Shown: positions 38,458 to 45,959, counted from the first letter of the stretch. The stretch: 46,594 bases of DNA from Acetofilamentum sp. (GCA_020720625.1 DYOH01000018.1:1-46594), one strand, 5' to 3'. The notes: generated by a model not told the origin, from the letters alone. Numbers and translations: made by a program.

Positions 38458-38604
38458 TCATTTCGATGTATTGCGTTGTCTTTCTCCGCTTGTGCCAAGT
38501 GTGATGTTATACCCTTTTTTTAAATTTATCAACTTCCATATATCATTGATTAACAAGTGGTCAAATGTTTGTATAGGGTCTTTTAATATTTCTTCTGTTT
38601 TCAT
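38458..38604 (-). CDS. Small open frame (48 aa) after the restriction endonuclease gene
   Basis: On the minus strand an ATG at 38604 opens a 48-residue frame (MKTEEILKDPIQ...RQRNTSK) that ends at 38458, before the DUF5916 signal peptide. Composition looks protein-like, with an acidic start, a hydrophobic mid-section (FDHLLINDIWKLINLKKG) and a basic end. It could be a small accessory protein of the restriction cassette or the truncated N-terminus of a lost gene. I do not recognise it. Confidence 0.35.
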   Translation of the reverse strand: MKTEEILKDPIQTFDHLLINDIWKLINLKKGYNITLGTSGERQRNTSK

Positions 38605-38631
38605 ATTTGGTCGAATATCGCAATAATAAAC

Positions 38632-39420
38632 TCAGTCCAATGGATTTAATTTCACCGTATATCCTTTGAAATGTCCGGGCAGAAATGTTGAATTTATTCT
38701 GTATTCATTCTCTTTTTTTGTTTTCTTTCTTTGAACATCACTTAAGAAGATTGCAATATGAGGTGTTTGAGTTTCTGTCAATTTGTTGTATAAAAACTTG
38801 TCTATGAATATTTTGTCTATTCTATCTTTGCTTGATGTTTTCACTGAACCTATTACTTTTAATTCATCGTTTTGTTCGATTATCAAATTATGCTGATAAC
38901 TCATTTTGAATAATTCCTTGTTTTTAACTGTCACAGGAACTTGCACTATTCCTGGTTTACAGTTAAGCCCAATCTCTAAAAGTATCAGACGAATAAAATT
39001 TTCGAATAAATCTCCGTTAAGTTTTCTTGCAGTATTTGATTTTCCGGCAGGTAGTGCGTCAAGTGCTTCTCCTACTGATTGTTGTATCGTGTAAGTTGAG
39101 TTGTTAAGTAAATCTCTAATCGTTGTACTTCTGTTGTTTACATGATTAATAGATCTTAGAATTTTCAAATATTCCGTTGATGACTTTTTAAATTCATTCG
39201 CACTTATCATTAAATTAGTGTTTATTGGTCTTGTTATCTGAAAATTAGCTTCCTTTTTATATTGATAAAAGCTGTAATTATTTTCGTTTTGTGATACAAT
39301 TATTGCTTGTAGATTATCTTCAACATAATTCAAATAATCTGTGCAAAAGTTAATATATCCGGCTAAATCCTGAAATTTAGATTTGTCAGTTGCGTGTTTT
39401 ACAAGTTGTTTTATTGTCAT
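38632..39420 (-). CDS. Type II restriction endonuclease (PD-(D/E)XK superfamily, SVK variant)
   Basis: Predicted 262 residues. Residues ~130-230 fit a PD-(D/E)XK nuclease core. A helix NGDLFENFIRLILLE contains the usual Glu (Glu140), followed by strand HNLIIEQNDELKVIGSVK with Asp185 and Ser192-x-Lys194, and then TSSKDRIDKIFIDKF. The SVK triad replacing (D/E)XK is known from the CCGG-type enzymes (Cfr10I/Bse634I and relatives), so recognition of a CCGG-containing site is plausible but unproven. The start codon overlaps by 4 bp (ATGA) the stop of a methyltransferase fragment upstream, the classic R-M operon arrangement. The reading frame is intact. Confidence 0.68.
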   Translation of the reverse strand: MTIKQLVKHATDKSKFQDLAGYINFCTDYLNYVEDNLQAIIVSQNENNYSFYQYKKEANFQITRPINTNLMISANEFKKSSTEYLKILRSINHVNNRSTTIRDLLNNSTYTIQQSVGEALDALPAGKSNTARKLNGDLFENFIRLILLEIGLNCKPGIVQVPVTVKNKELFKMSYQHNLIIEQNDELKVIGSVKTSSKDRIDKIFIDKFLYNKLTETQTPHIAIFLSDVQRKKTKKENEYRINSTFLPGHFKGYTVKLNPLD

Positions 39421-39566
39421 CTTATTGAATTTCTGCGTTGTAAATTATCAAAATCATGTTTAATCCATTTTTCTATTGACCATTCTGGCACATTGTCTAT
39501 TCGTTCAATTGACCAATCAAGATATTCAGGCGATAAATCGCAAGCAAACCATTTACGTTTTAATCC
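39417..39566 (-). pseudogene. C-terminal remnant of a DNA methyltransferase, cut by an IS
   Basis: The minus-strand frame runs from the IS edge to a TGA at 39417-39419 and encodes ~49 residues: GLKRKWFACDLSPEYLDWS followed by IERIDNVPEWSIEKWIKHDF. The KRKWFACDLSPEYL pattern is the C-terminal motif I region of amino-methyltransferases (N4-cytosine or N6-adenine, permuted order). Everything upstream (target-recognition domain and the catalytic (S/D/N)PPY motif) is missing, and I do not find it across the IS. It overlaps the endonuclease start by 4 bp. Confidence 0.75.
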
Positions 39567-41140
39567 GTAACTCCGTCAAAAATACGTAATATTTTTGCAA
39601 AAAAGTCTTAATTTATTTGGAATTGAGATTTTTTTTATGTTATTTTGCTGTTACGTAAATACGTAATATATGGCAAATTCAAAACATCCACAATGGGCAC
39701 TCGATTGTAAACGACCCGGAACCGAGTTACGAAAAATTAATGGTCGATATTACCTCTATGCCGTAAGCAGTAAATGGGATAAAGATGCAAAAAAAACAAG
39801 AAAAATCAGCGGTAAGCTGCTGGGGAGTATTACAGAAGAAAAAGGGTTTATCGAGTCTAATAAATATAAAATAAGCAAACAGCACTTCGATAAACCATTA
39901 CAAGTCAAAGAGTACGGTGCGAGTAATTTTATCACTTCTCATTTCAATGCTTATATCGAAAAACTCAAAACAGCTTTTCCTGATATTTGGAAAGAAATTG
40001 TGGCCCTAAGTTTTAATCGCATGCTTTACCACAGTTCAATTAAAGATTCGGCATTTTTATTCGAAAAAAGCTATTTGTCGGAACTATATTCCGATATTAC
40101 CTTGAATGACAAAAAGGTATCGGCTTTGTATCGAAAAATAGGAATCGACCGAGCTGCCGTAACTTCATTTATGAAACAGTTTATCAGGAATGACGAGCAT
40201 ATTATTTTTGACGGTACGCAATTCATTTCACATTCAAAACTTATGGATGAAGCAAAAGTGGGTTACAGTTCAAAACATAATTATGAACCGCAACGAAACT
40301 TGTTGTTTCTATTTTCGGTTCAAAGCCAAATGCCGGTTTTTTACCGACTTTTGCTTGGAAACATAACCGATGTAAAAGCTTTCAAAACAACGATGCAGGA
40401 AGCCGAATTTATTAATTCGTTCGTAATTGCGGATAAAGGATTTTATTCCGAAGAAAACGTTGAAACCATGAACAACTTCAAGCTAAACTATGTTATTCCA
40501 CTTCGAAGAAGCAATAATTTAATTGATTACAGCGAAATTCAAAATCCGGAAAAACACGATTTTGACGGTTATTTTGAATATCAGGGGCGATTTATTTGGT
40601 ACAAAAAAAGTGAAAAAGATGGTAAATCCATTTACTTGTATTTGGACAAACAGCTCAAAAGCAAAGAAGAACATGATTATTTGACCCGCATCAATTCGCA
40701 TCCCGATAACTATAATTTCTCGGACTTCAAAAATAAATCACATGTTTTCGGAACCCTGACCTTACTTAGCAATGCAAAAGCAAAAACACCGATTGAAGTT
40801 TATAAGATTTATAAAACAAGGGGCGATATTGAAACCATGATTGATGCACTGAAAAATAATTTAGAATTAGATAAATCGCATATGCAAAATGAAGAAGCCA
40901 TGCAAGGCTGGATGTTTATTTCATTTATTGCCTTACAATGGTATTATGAAATTTATATGCTCATTAAGAAAAAAGAACTCACAGCTAAACATTCGCCCAA
41001 AGAATTGCTAATGCATCTTGCGGAAATAAAGAAAATTAGAATAAACAATAATTGGGTAGTTTCAGAATTTACAAAAAAAACACAACGCATGTTAGATAAG
41101 CTTGGTATTCCTGTTACGTAACGTTTGTGAAGAGTTACAG
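39565..41140 (+). mobile_element. IS4-superfamily (IS1634-like) insertion sequence
   Basis: Ends are drawn from short imperfect terminal inverted repeats: left CCGTAACTC (39565-39573), right GAGTTACAG (41132-41140). Further similarity inside covers the TACGTAA boxes at 39583, 39651 and 39660 on the left and 41114 on the right, which may be transposase-binding sites. TTTAAT occurs directly outside both ends (39559-39564, 41141-41146), as a 6-bp target duplication would. However, the left flank is methyltransferase and the right flank is group II intron, so the two sides do not join into one gene. Total 1576 bp with one intact transposase gene, so possibly still active. Confidence 0.78.
39670..41121 (+). 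CDS. IS1634-like DDE transposase
   Basis: Predicted 483 residues. The DDE triad is visible: Asp in HIIFDGTQFIS, Asp in SFVIADKGFYSEENV, and Glu in the exact IS4 signature Y-(2)-R-(3)-E-(6)-K (YKTRGDIETMIDALK). N-terminal YYLYAVSSKWDKDAKKTRKI resembles the DNA-binding head of this group. No frameshift or stop interrupts it. The stop codon overlaps a TTACGTAA end motif at 41114-41121. Confidence 0.9.
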   Translation: MANSKHPQWALDCKRPGTELRKINGRYYLYAVSSKWDKDAKKTRKISGKLLGSITEEKGFIESNKYKISKQHFDKPLQVKEYGASNFITSHFNAYIEKLKTAFPDIWKEIVALSFNRMLYHSSIKDSAFLFEKSYLSELYSDITLNDKKVSALYRKIGIDRAAVTSFMKQFIRNDEHIIFDGTQFISHSKLMDEAKVGYSSKHNYEPQRNLLFLFSVQSQMPVFYRLLLGNITDVKAFKTTMQEAEFINSFVIADKGFYSEENVETMNNFKLNYVIPLRRSNNLIDYSEIQNPEKHDFDGYFEYQGRFIWYKKSEKDGKSIYLYLDKQLKSKEEHDYLTRINSHPDNYNFSDFKNKSHVFGTLTLLSNAKAKTPIEVYKIYKTRGDIETMIDALKNNLELDKSHMQNEEAMQGWMFISFIALQWYYEIYMLIKKKELTAKHSPKELLMHLAEIKKIRINNNWVVSEFTKKTQRMLDKLGIPVT

Positions 41141-41913
41141 TTTAATACTATCCAACATCATTTTGCATGAATTGGACATGGAAATGGAACGCCGACACCT
41201 TAAATTTGTGCGCTATGCCGACGATTTTAGTGTTTACTGCAAAAGCAAAACCGAAGCACGCAAGATAGGGAACGAACTGTATTTATTTCTGAAAAACCGA
41301 TTGAAATTACCCATAAACTTCGAAAAGAGTGGCATACGCCGCCCTGTGAATTTCAAAATTCCGGGTTACGGCTTCGTGCCACGTACAAGAAAGGCGAAAA
41401 AGGTAAATATCAATTGGTTGTAGAAGACAAACAACTGAAAAACTTAAAATCGAAACTAAAAGAAATCACCCGCAAAACCGCGCCGTTGAGTTTATGCACG
41501 AATTATTATTTTTATGGTGTGCATGAGACCGCTTCGCTAAGTTCGAGGAGCGAATACGGAAAATCAAAGAAGTTGGCAGAGGTTGGATAAACTATTTCCG
41601 CTTTGCCAGCATGTACGAAAAACTACATCAGCTTGACGGCTGGCTTCGAAATCGTATTCGTTATTGCATCTGGCACGACTGGAAAAAACCTGAACGCAAG
41701 CGTAAAAACCTGATACGTTTGGGCGTAAATCCCGAAAAAGCCTACGCATTTAGTCGAACCCGCAAAGGCGGTTGGGCAGTGGCTCAAAGTCCGATTTTAA
41801 ACACCACCGTAACCCTCGAACGCCTAGTAAAACGAGGCTACGAGGCACTAACGACTCATTACCTAAAAGTTAGCCCACATTACCAAAGTTACCCACTTTT
41901 TCCCATTGTTTAA
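41141..41913 (+). pseudogene. Group II intron reverse transcriptase/maturase, truncated and frameshifted
   Basis: Starting at the IS edge, the frame reads LSNIILHELDMEMERR and then FVRYADDFSVYCKSK with the catalytic YADD, so it begins inside the RT palm. The first half of the RT is missing. The sense frame shifts near 41380 (continuing as YKKGEKGKYQLVVEDKQL). It then shifts again near 41540 after an insertion of roughly 47 bp that contains ATGCAC...GTGCAT, before resuming as FEERIRKIKEVGRGWINYF and MYEKLHQLDGWLRNRIRY (maturase domain X), ending at 41913. Three frames and the lost N-terminus make this a dead gene. Confidence 0.88.
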
Positions 41914-41914
41914 C

Positions 41915-41999
41915 GAACCGCCGTATACGTGAACCGTAGGTACGGTGGTGTGAGAGGCGCACTGACGGGGCTACAATCCCGTCAGCCGTCTACTCGATT
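41915..41999 (+). ncRNA. Group II intron domains V and VI (3' end)
   Basis: Directly after the maturase stop, CCGCCGTA pairs with TACGGTGG (one G-U) around an inner ACG/CGT stem, the domain V layout. Then CTGACGGG and CCCGTCAG form a domain VI stem, followed by CCGTCTACTCGAT, a typical bacterial intron 3' terminus ending near 41998. The 5' half of the intron is lost to the IS-linked rearrangement, so splicing in cis is impossible. Confidence 0.8.
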
Positions 42000-42107
42000 A
42001 GGTTTTGTTATTTCATTTTAAACGTTTCAAAAAAATTCAGTATTTATTTCGTTTTCAATGATATTCTCGTTTGATAAATGCGAAATATAGGTTTTAACTT
42101 TTTTATT

Positions 42108-42293
42108 TTAACCCGCATTTAACTTATGGGCATCAGGGATTAAACCGACTAATTTTTGCGGGTCGTGAATTAATACCGGAATATGCTGCGGACATATATA
42201 AAATACACTTTCCTGATACTCAAATCTTGTTACCGGAACTTGCTCATGGCTTGCATTGCATACAATACACTTTTTTTCTGCTTGATTTTCCAT
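42108..42293 (-). CDS. Tiny CxxC/CxxH protein, likely metal-binding
   Basis: Predicted 61 residues. Cys9-x2-Cys12 and Cys34-x2-His37 could hold one Zn2+ or an Fe-S cluster. Between them VPVTRFEYQESVFYI forms a strand pair, as in a rubredoxin or zinc-ribbon knuckle. The C-terminus is VLIHDPQKLVGLIPDAHKL. It is the last gene of the leftward five-gene cluster, 223 bp after the DUF59 gene, so it may have its own promoter. I do not recognise a named family. Confidence 0.6.
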   Translation of the reverse strand: MENQAEKKCIVCNASHEQVPVTRFEYQESVFYICPQHIPVLIHDPQKLVGLIPDAHKLNAG

Positions 42294-42463
42294 TTTAAAA
42301 AATTAATGTTTATTATTATAATTCAGATACTTATATTTTAAAAATTTCTATCAATCTATTAGTTTGTAATAGCGTTTTTTTAACGGCTTTTATTCTGATA
42401 AAAATAACTATCGGTTGACCACAAACCAATTATCATATTCGTTGATATGTTTCTGAAAAGCTC

Positions 42464-42503
42464 CTATTTTAGCTATGATTGTATATTTTCTATGATAAAA
42501 TAG
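42464..42503 (-). terminator. Weak inverted repeat after the DUF59 gene
   Basis: CTATTTTA (42464-42471) and TAAAATAG (42496-42503) are complementary with a 24-nt partly paired interior. AT-only, without a clear T-run. It may attenuate transcription into the last gene. Confidence 0.3.
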
Positions 42504-42516
42504 CCATATCGGGGTC

Positions 42517-42816
42517 TTACATTCCTTTCCATGCCGAAGCTTCGAGTTGTAAGAATTTTTGCCTTTCCTCTTCTGACATAATTACCACCTGATAATCAAA
42601 AATAACACCGAGATTTGTTACAGGGTTTCTGATAGAATTGATCAACTGGTCGGCAATGGGAATATTGGGGAAAGGAAATGCAAAGGTAACTTCTGCTTTT
42701 TTATCGGTTACTTTTACGTCTTTAACAATGCCTAAAGTTGTTAAACTTAAATCAATTGCAGGGTGCATCACGCTTGCGATTGTTTCTTCAATTTGTTCTT
42801 TTACAGCGTTATTCAT
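42517..42816 (-). CDS. Stand-alone DUF59 domain resembling the Mrp/ApbC N-terminus
   Basis: Predicted 99 residues, one alpha/beta domain. The stretch SVMHPAIDLSLTTLGIVKDV closely follows the N-terminal domain of Mrp/ApbC Fe-S carrier ATPases (HPxLxxxLTTL). The conserved Cys found in the MIP18/SufT branch (around TTxxCP) is absent here: the region reads FPFPNIPIADQL. No ATPase domain follows. This suggests a partner for Fe-S or metal-cofactor delivery rather than an enzyme, by inference. One bp separates its start from the stop of the NifX-like gene, so they are coupled. Confidence 0.78.
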   Translation of the reverse strand: MNNAVKEQIEETIASVMHPAIDLSLTTLGIVKDVKVTDKKAEVTFAFPFPNIPIADQLINSIRNPVTNLGVIFDYQVVIMSEEERQKFLQLEASAWKGM

Positions 42817-42817
42817 A

Positions 42818-43138
42818 TTAATTTGTTTTTAAAAAGTTTTCAATTATTTGAGTTAATTTTTCTTCCTGTACCAATTGATAGTTCATGGAGCTGTTTTCTA
42901 CATCCTTTTTCATGTGTTTACCAATAGCGGCAACCAATAAAATACCCACATCGTTGAGTAATTCAATGATTTGTGCATGTGAATGTTCGGCTTCTTCGTC
43001 GTGTTCGTCCATCGTATTTTCTCTGTATTCAGAATGGATAATTTTACCGTTATTTACTTCATACACCATAAAGCCTTTGCTTTGTCCGGTTCTTTTGGTA
43101 ATTGTTTCCCGATTATCGGAAGGAATTGCTATTTTCAT
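42818..43138 (-). CDS. NifX/NifB-C-terminal-like dinitrogenase cofactor-binding family protein
   Basis: Predicted 106 residues, RNase H-like fold of the dinitrogenase iron-molybdenum cofactor-biosynthesis family. MKIAIPSDN at the start and ENRENT-like FMVYEVNNGKIIHSEYREN, then an acidic His-rich loop (DEHDEEAEHSHAQI), VGILLVAAIGKHMKKDV and a final helix match the usual family layout. Members bind Fe-Mo or Fe-S clusters as carriers. No nif genes are in view, so a nitrogenase role is not implied. Middle gene of the cluster, 28 bp from the methyltransferase gene. Confidence 0.85.
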   Translation of the reverse strand: MKIAIPSDNRETITKRTGQSKGFMVYEVNNGKIIHSEYRENTMDEHDEEAEHSHAQIIELLNDVGILLVAAIGKHMKKDVENSSMNYQLVQEEKLTQIIENFLKTN

Positions 43139-43166
43139 CTTTTGTGTTTTATGTGATTTTTAAAAT

Positions 43167-43826
43167 TTATTTTTCCGTTTTCACCGCTTTTAACAAACGA
43201 ACATAATTCTTCAAATAAAAATGTTCTTTAAAATGGCCAAAACCGGCTTCTTTTAGTATTGCTTTCCAATCGCGTTCAATGTAATCAAAGGCATATTTAC
43301 ATTCAATTTTTTTGAATATTAACCGGTGGAAAGCAGGCATTTTTGCCATATCAAATTCGGCAAAATCGAGGATATAAAATATTCCACCGCGCTTTAAATG
43401 AGTAAGTGCGTTTTGAATAACATTACTTCGGATTTCGTGTGGGAAACCGTGGATTACAAAGCTGATAAAAACGATATCGAATTGTTTTTGCAAATCGAAC
43501 GGCTGGTCGATACGTTGTTTTTTAAAACTAATATTCGACTGTCCTTTAAACTTTTGCAAGAACTGATTTTCCATCAGTTCGGAAACATCCAGTCCGGTAA
43601 TATGGCCGTTTTCGCCAAGGTATATTGCCATTAAAGAGGCATTTCTGCCTGTTCCGCAACCTAAATCTAAAATAGAGTTATTCGGTTGAATATCCATTTG
43701 TTTTATGGCTTTTTTTATGAAACCACGGTACAAGCCAAACGACATGGTATTCATTATTTTGTCGTAGTTTTTTGCAACAAATTTGTTGAGTTCAACTCCC
43801 GAATCGGGATAAATTTTTTCTGTCAT
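43167..43826 (-). CDS. Class I SAM-dependent methyltransferase
   Basis: Predicted 219 residues, Rossmann fold. SILDLGCGTGRNASLMA (motif I), HITGLDVSELM (acidic end of strand 2), FDIVFISFVIHGFP (motif II) and LKRGGIFYILDF (motif III) are complete. The overall look is UbiE/small-molecule type. The substrate is unknown; arsenite and quinone methyltransferases look similar, but no diagnostic Cys triad is visible. It starts 21 bp after the fusion gene stop. Confidence 0.88.
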   Translation of the reverse strand: MTEKIYPDSGVELNKFVAKNYDKIMNTMSFGLYRGFIKKAIKQMDIQPNNSILDLGCGTGRNASLMAIYLGENGHITGLDVSELMENQFLQKFKGQSNISFKKQRIDQPFDLQKQFDIVFISFVIHGFPHEIRSNVIQNALTHLKRGGIFYILDFAEFDMAKMPAFHRLIFKKIECKYAFDYIERDWKAILKEAGFGHFKEHFYLKNYVRLLKAVKTEK

Positions 43827-43847
43827 ATCTTTTAAAGTTTGAAGAGT

Positions 43848-45746
43848 TTATTTTATTTTAAAAATGTCATAATAACTTTCTTCCACTTTTCCTTCGATAA
43901 TGTTTTGTTCGGTTAAAACTCTAAAATAATCTCTAACCTTTTCAACTAAGTTATCTCCACTTACATACTTGAAATTAACTCTGTTCAAAAATAATTCCAC
44001 CCTGTCAGCGGGTTGTCGCATCATATCAAATGATAAATCGGCTGCTTCGGGTTTATTATCATTTACCCAGTCAATGGCACTTTTTAGTTCATCTAAAAAC
44101 ACTTTTGCCAATTCAGGATTTTGACGCACAAATTCGCCTTTAAATACAATACCGGCATTAGGAAAACTTCCAAAACCGGGGTTTACTTCATTCCAAATTT
44201 CATTATACGACAGTATGGATACTTCTTCGCCTCTGTCTTGCATTATTTTTAGGGCATAGCTGGCTTCGGGTTCTCTCAGAATAACTGTATCTGCCTGTCC
44301 TTGAACAAAAGCTGCGTAAATTTCCTCCGGTCTTCCGAAAGGTTTGCCGTAAGCAAAATTAAAATCATCGGTATTTAAACCTTTTGCTTTTATCAAGTAT
44401 TTTGTAATTTTTGTCGGCGGTGCTTCTTCAAATAATGGGGTATAAATTATTTTACCTTTTATGTCATCAAAACCTGAGGCTTTGTATCGGGTAAGAATGA
44501 CAAAATTATCCCAAACAAAAAGAGCCGGTATTTTTATATCTGCATTTTGTAATTTTATTGAAGTTATTAAAGCCGAGAAACTAATGTCTGCTTTTCCGTT
44601 GGCAATCCAAGCAAGGTGTTTTTCTGTCTCTTCCCATACTTTTAGTTCTTTTATTTTTATATTTTTTCTGATTACATCGGATTGAAGCAATCGCATAATT
44701 ACCGGATAGGCGACAGGGGTTGCGGATTGTATTATCACTTCGGTTTTTATGCTGTTGCTGTTTTCGTCTGTATCAACAGGCTTTTTATAAAAATAAACCC
44801 AAATTTCCGAAGGTGAAACATATTCGGTTTCGTGTTCAAAGCCCATTTCGGCAAGCATATTTATCATAGGATAGGGTTCAAACCGCTGAATAAGCACAAA
44901 CCCATCATCTTCTGCCGTTGCATACGCTTTTTGAATGATAATATCAAATGGATCGGTTTGCATGGTTCGCACATCAAGTTGTACAAAATCGTTTTTTCGT
45001 TCACGCCAGTCAATATTTTTCTCTTTTTCAGGATTAAAAACAGATATTCTATATTCTCTCGATTTTTCGATATTTACCAATAAGTCTAAGCCTTTTGCTG
45101 TTTTTATTAGTTCAATAGGTTCTTTTATACTAATGATTACAATATTAGATTGTGGTTTTAAATTTGAAAGTTTTTCAATGATTTCAGGCATACTGTCATG
45201 ATTATAAATATACCTTTCCGAATTTTCTTCCCATGTAATAGCATCGCTTAATTCTATTATATTGAATTGAAAATCTTTATCTTTCATACATTCCGGTGCA
45301 ATTTTAAGCAATAAATCTTCTGTTCCGTTGGCTTTATTAAGCACATGCAGGATTTCGCAAACAGAGATACCGCTCACTTTTGCCGCATCGTTAAAACTTG
45401 CAAACTGTGCCAATGTATTATACATTACAGGGTTAAGCAGTTTTTTAAACTTATCGGAAAAACCCAACAGAACGTCTTTAAGGTGCGGATATTTATCGAG
45501 CGTTTCTTTTACTTTATGTTTTGCTAAAATAGGCTCTTTTTTTTCTGTGTTGATGTTCTTCTCTTCACTTTCAATCGCATTAACAGGGCAAACTTCTAAT
45601 GCGTCTTGGCATTGATTTTCTTCTGCCTCATTTTCGGGTTGTTTATACACGTAGGCTATTTGTTCGCTCATTTTAAAATTCTTGTCGGCTACTTCAACGC
45701 AAGCGTGGCAACTGATACATTCTTCTGTTACTTTATATGTTTTCAT
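43848..45746 (-). CDS. Cytoplasmic fusion: ferredoxin, DUF1858, two DUF2249-like domains, NMT1/SsuA-like binding domain
   Basis: Predicted 632 residues, no signal peptide or membrane segment. Residues 1-60: single-cluster ferredoxin with Cys10, Cys13, Cys16 and Cys53-Pro (extra Cys46). Residues ~80-145: DUF1858-like helical domain (LDKYPHLKDVLLG; NPVMYNTLAQFASFNDAAKV; GISVCEILHVLN). Residues ~150-235 and ~240-325: DUF2249-like alpha/beta domains, the second clearer (FVQLDVRTMQTDPFDII; MLAEMGFEH). Residues ~335-632: bilobal type II solute-binding domain (VIIQSATPVAYPVIMRLL; WIANGKADISFSALITS; QGQADTVILREPEASYAL) as in NMT1/THI5/SsuA proteins, which are normally periplasmic. Combining redox and ligand-binding modules suggests a cytosolic sensor or scaffold (inference). 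First gene of the five-gene cluster. Confidence 0.82.
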   Translation of the reverse strand: MKTYKVTEECISCHACVEVADKNFKMSEQIAYVYKQPENEAEENQCQDALEVCPVNAIESEEKNINTEKKEPILAKHKVKETLDKYPHLKDVLLGFSDKFKKLLNPVMYNTLAQFASFNDAAKVSGISVCEILHVLNKANGTEDLLLKIAPECMKDKDFQFNIIELSDAITWEENSERYIYNHDSMPEIIEKLSNLKPQSNIVIISIKEPIELIKTAKGLDLLVNIEKSREYRISVFNPEKEKNIDWRERKNDFVQLDVRTMQTDPFDIIIQKAYATAEDDGFVLIQRFEPYPMINMLAEMGFEHETEYVSPSEIWVYFYKKPVDTDENSNSIKTEVIIQSATPVAYPVIMRLLQSDVIRKNIKIKELKVWEETEKHLAWIANGKADISFSALITSIKLQNADIKIPALFVWDNFVILTRYKASGFDDIKGKIIYTPLFEEAPPTKITKYLIKAKGLNTDDFNFAYGKPFGRPEEIYAAFVQGQADTVILREPEASYALKIMQDRGEEVSILSYNEIWNEVNPGFGSFPNAGIVFKGEFVRQNPELAKVFLDELKSAIDWVNDNKPEAADLSFDMMRQPADRVELFLNRVNFKYVSGDNLVEKVRDYFRVLTEQNIIEGKVEESYYDIFKIK

Positions 45747-45959
45747 CTGTCTAAAAATTTATAACTAATTAATAATCTGCAAATTGAATGCGTATGCTTA
45801 TTTATAAAACTTGTTTTTTCCCGCAGATAGGAACACCTTTATAAATCTGCATTAAATAATATCTTCCGTTAGTCATACCCTTGTGTGTAAAAAATCGTTT
45901 TACATAGGTGTTTCATATTTATTTATGATTTCAGTCTAAAAACTATTTTTGAGACAATG
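45747..45959 (-). promoter_or_regulatory. Long 5' leader of the fusion operon with a hairpin and two tiny frames
   Basis: If the box at 45960-45967 is the promoter, the leader is ~200 nt. It contains a GCAGAT/ATCTGC stem (45823-45828 with 45845-45850). It also holds two overlapping short frames on the minus strand: 45916-45869 (15 codons, MKHLCKTIFYTQGYD) and 45876-45802 (24 codons, MTNGRYYLMQIYKG...). The stop of the first overlaps the start of the second. They could be leader peptides or chance. Confidence 0.3.

Noticed and set aside
42006-42107. Methyltransferase N-terminus continuing on the far side of the IS and intron
   Set aside because: Minus-strand frames there are short, lack a start codon and show no methyltransferase motif.
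42818-43138. Nitrogenase gene cluster
   Set aside because: A NifX-like protein alone is not diagnostic, and no nifHDK, nifE/N or nifB radical-SAM gene is in the window.
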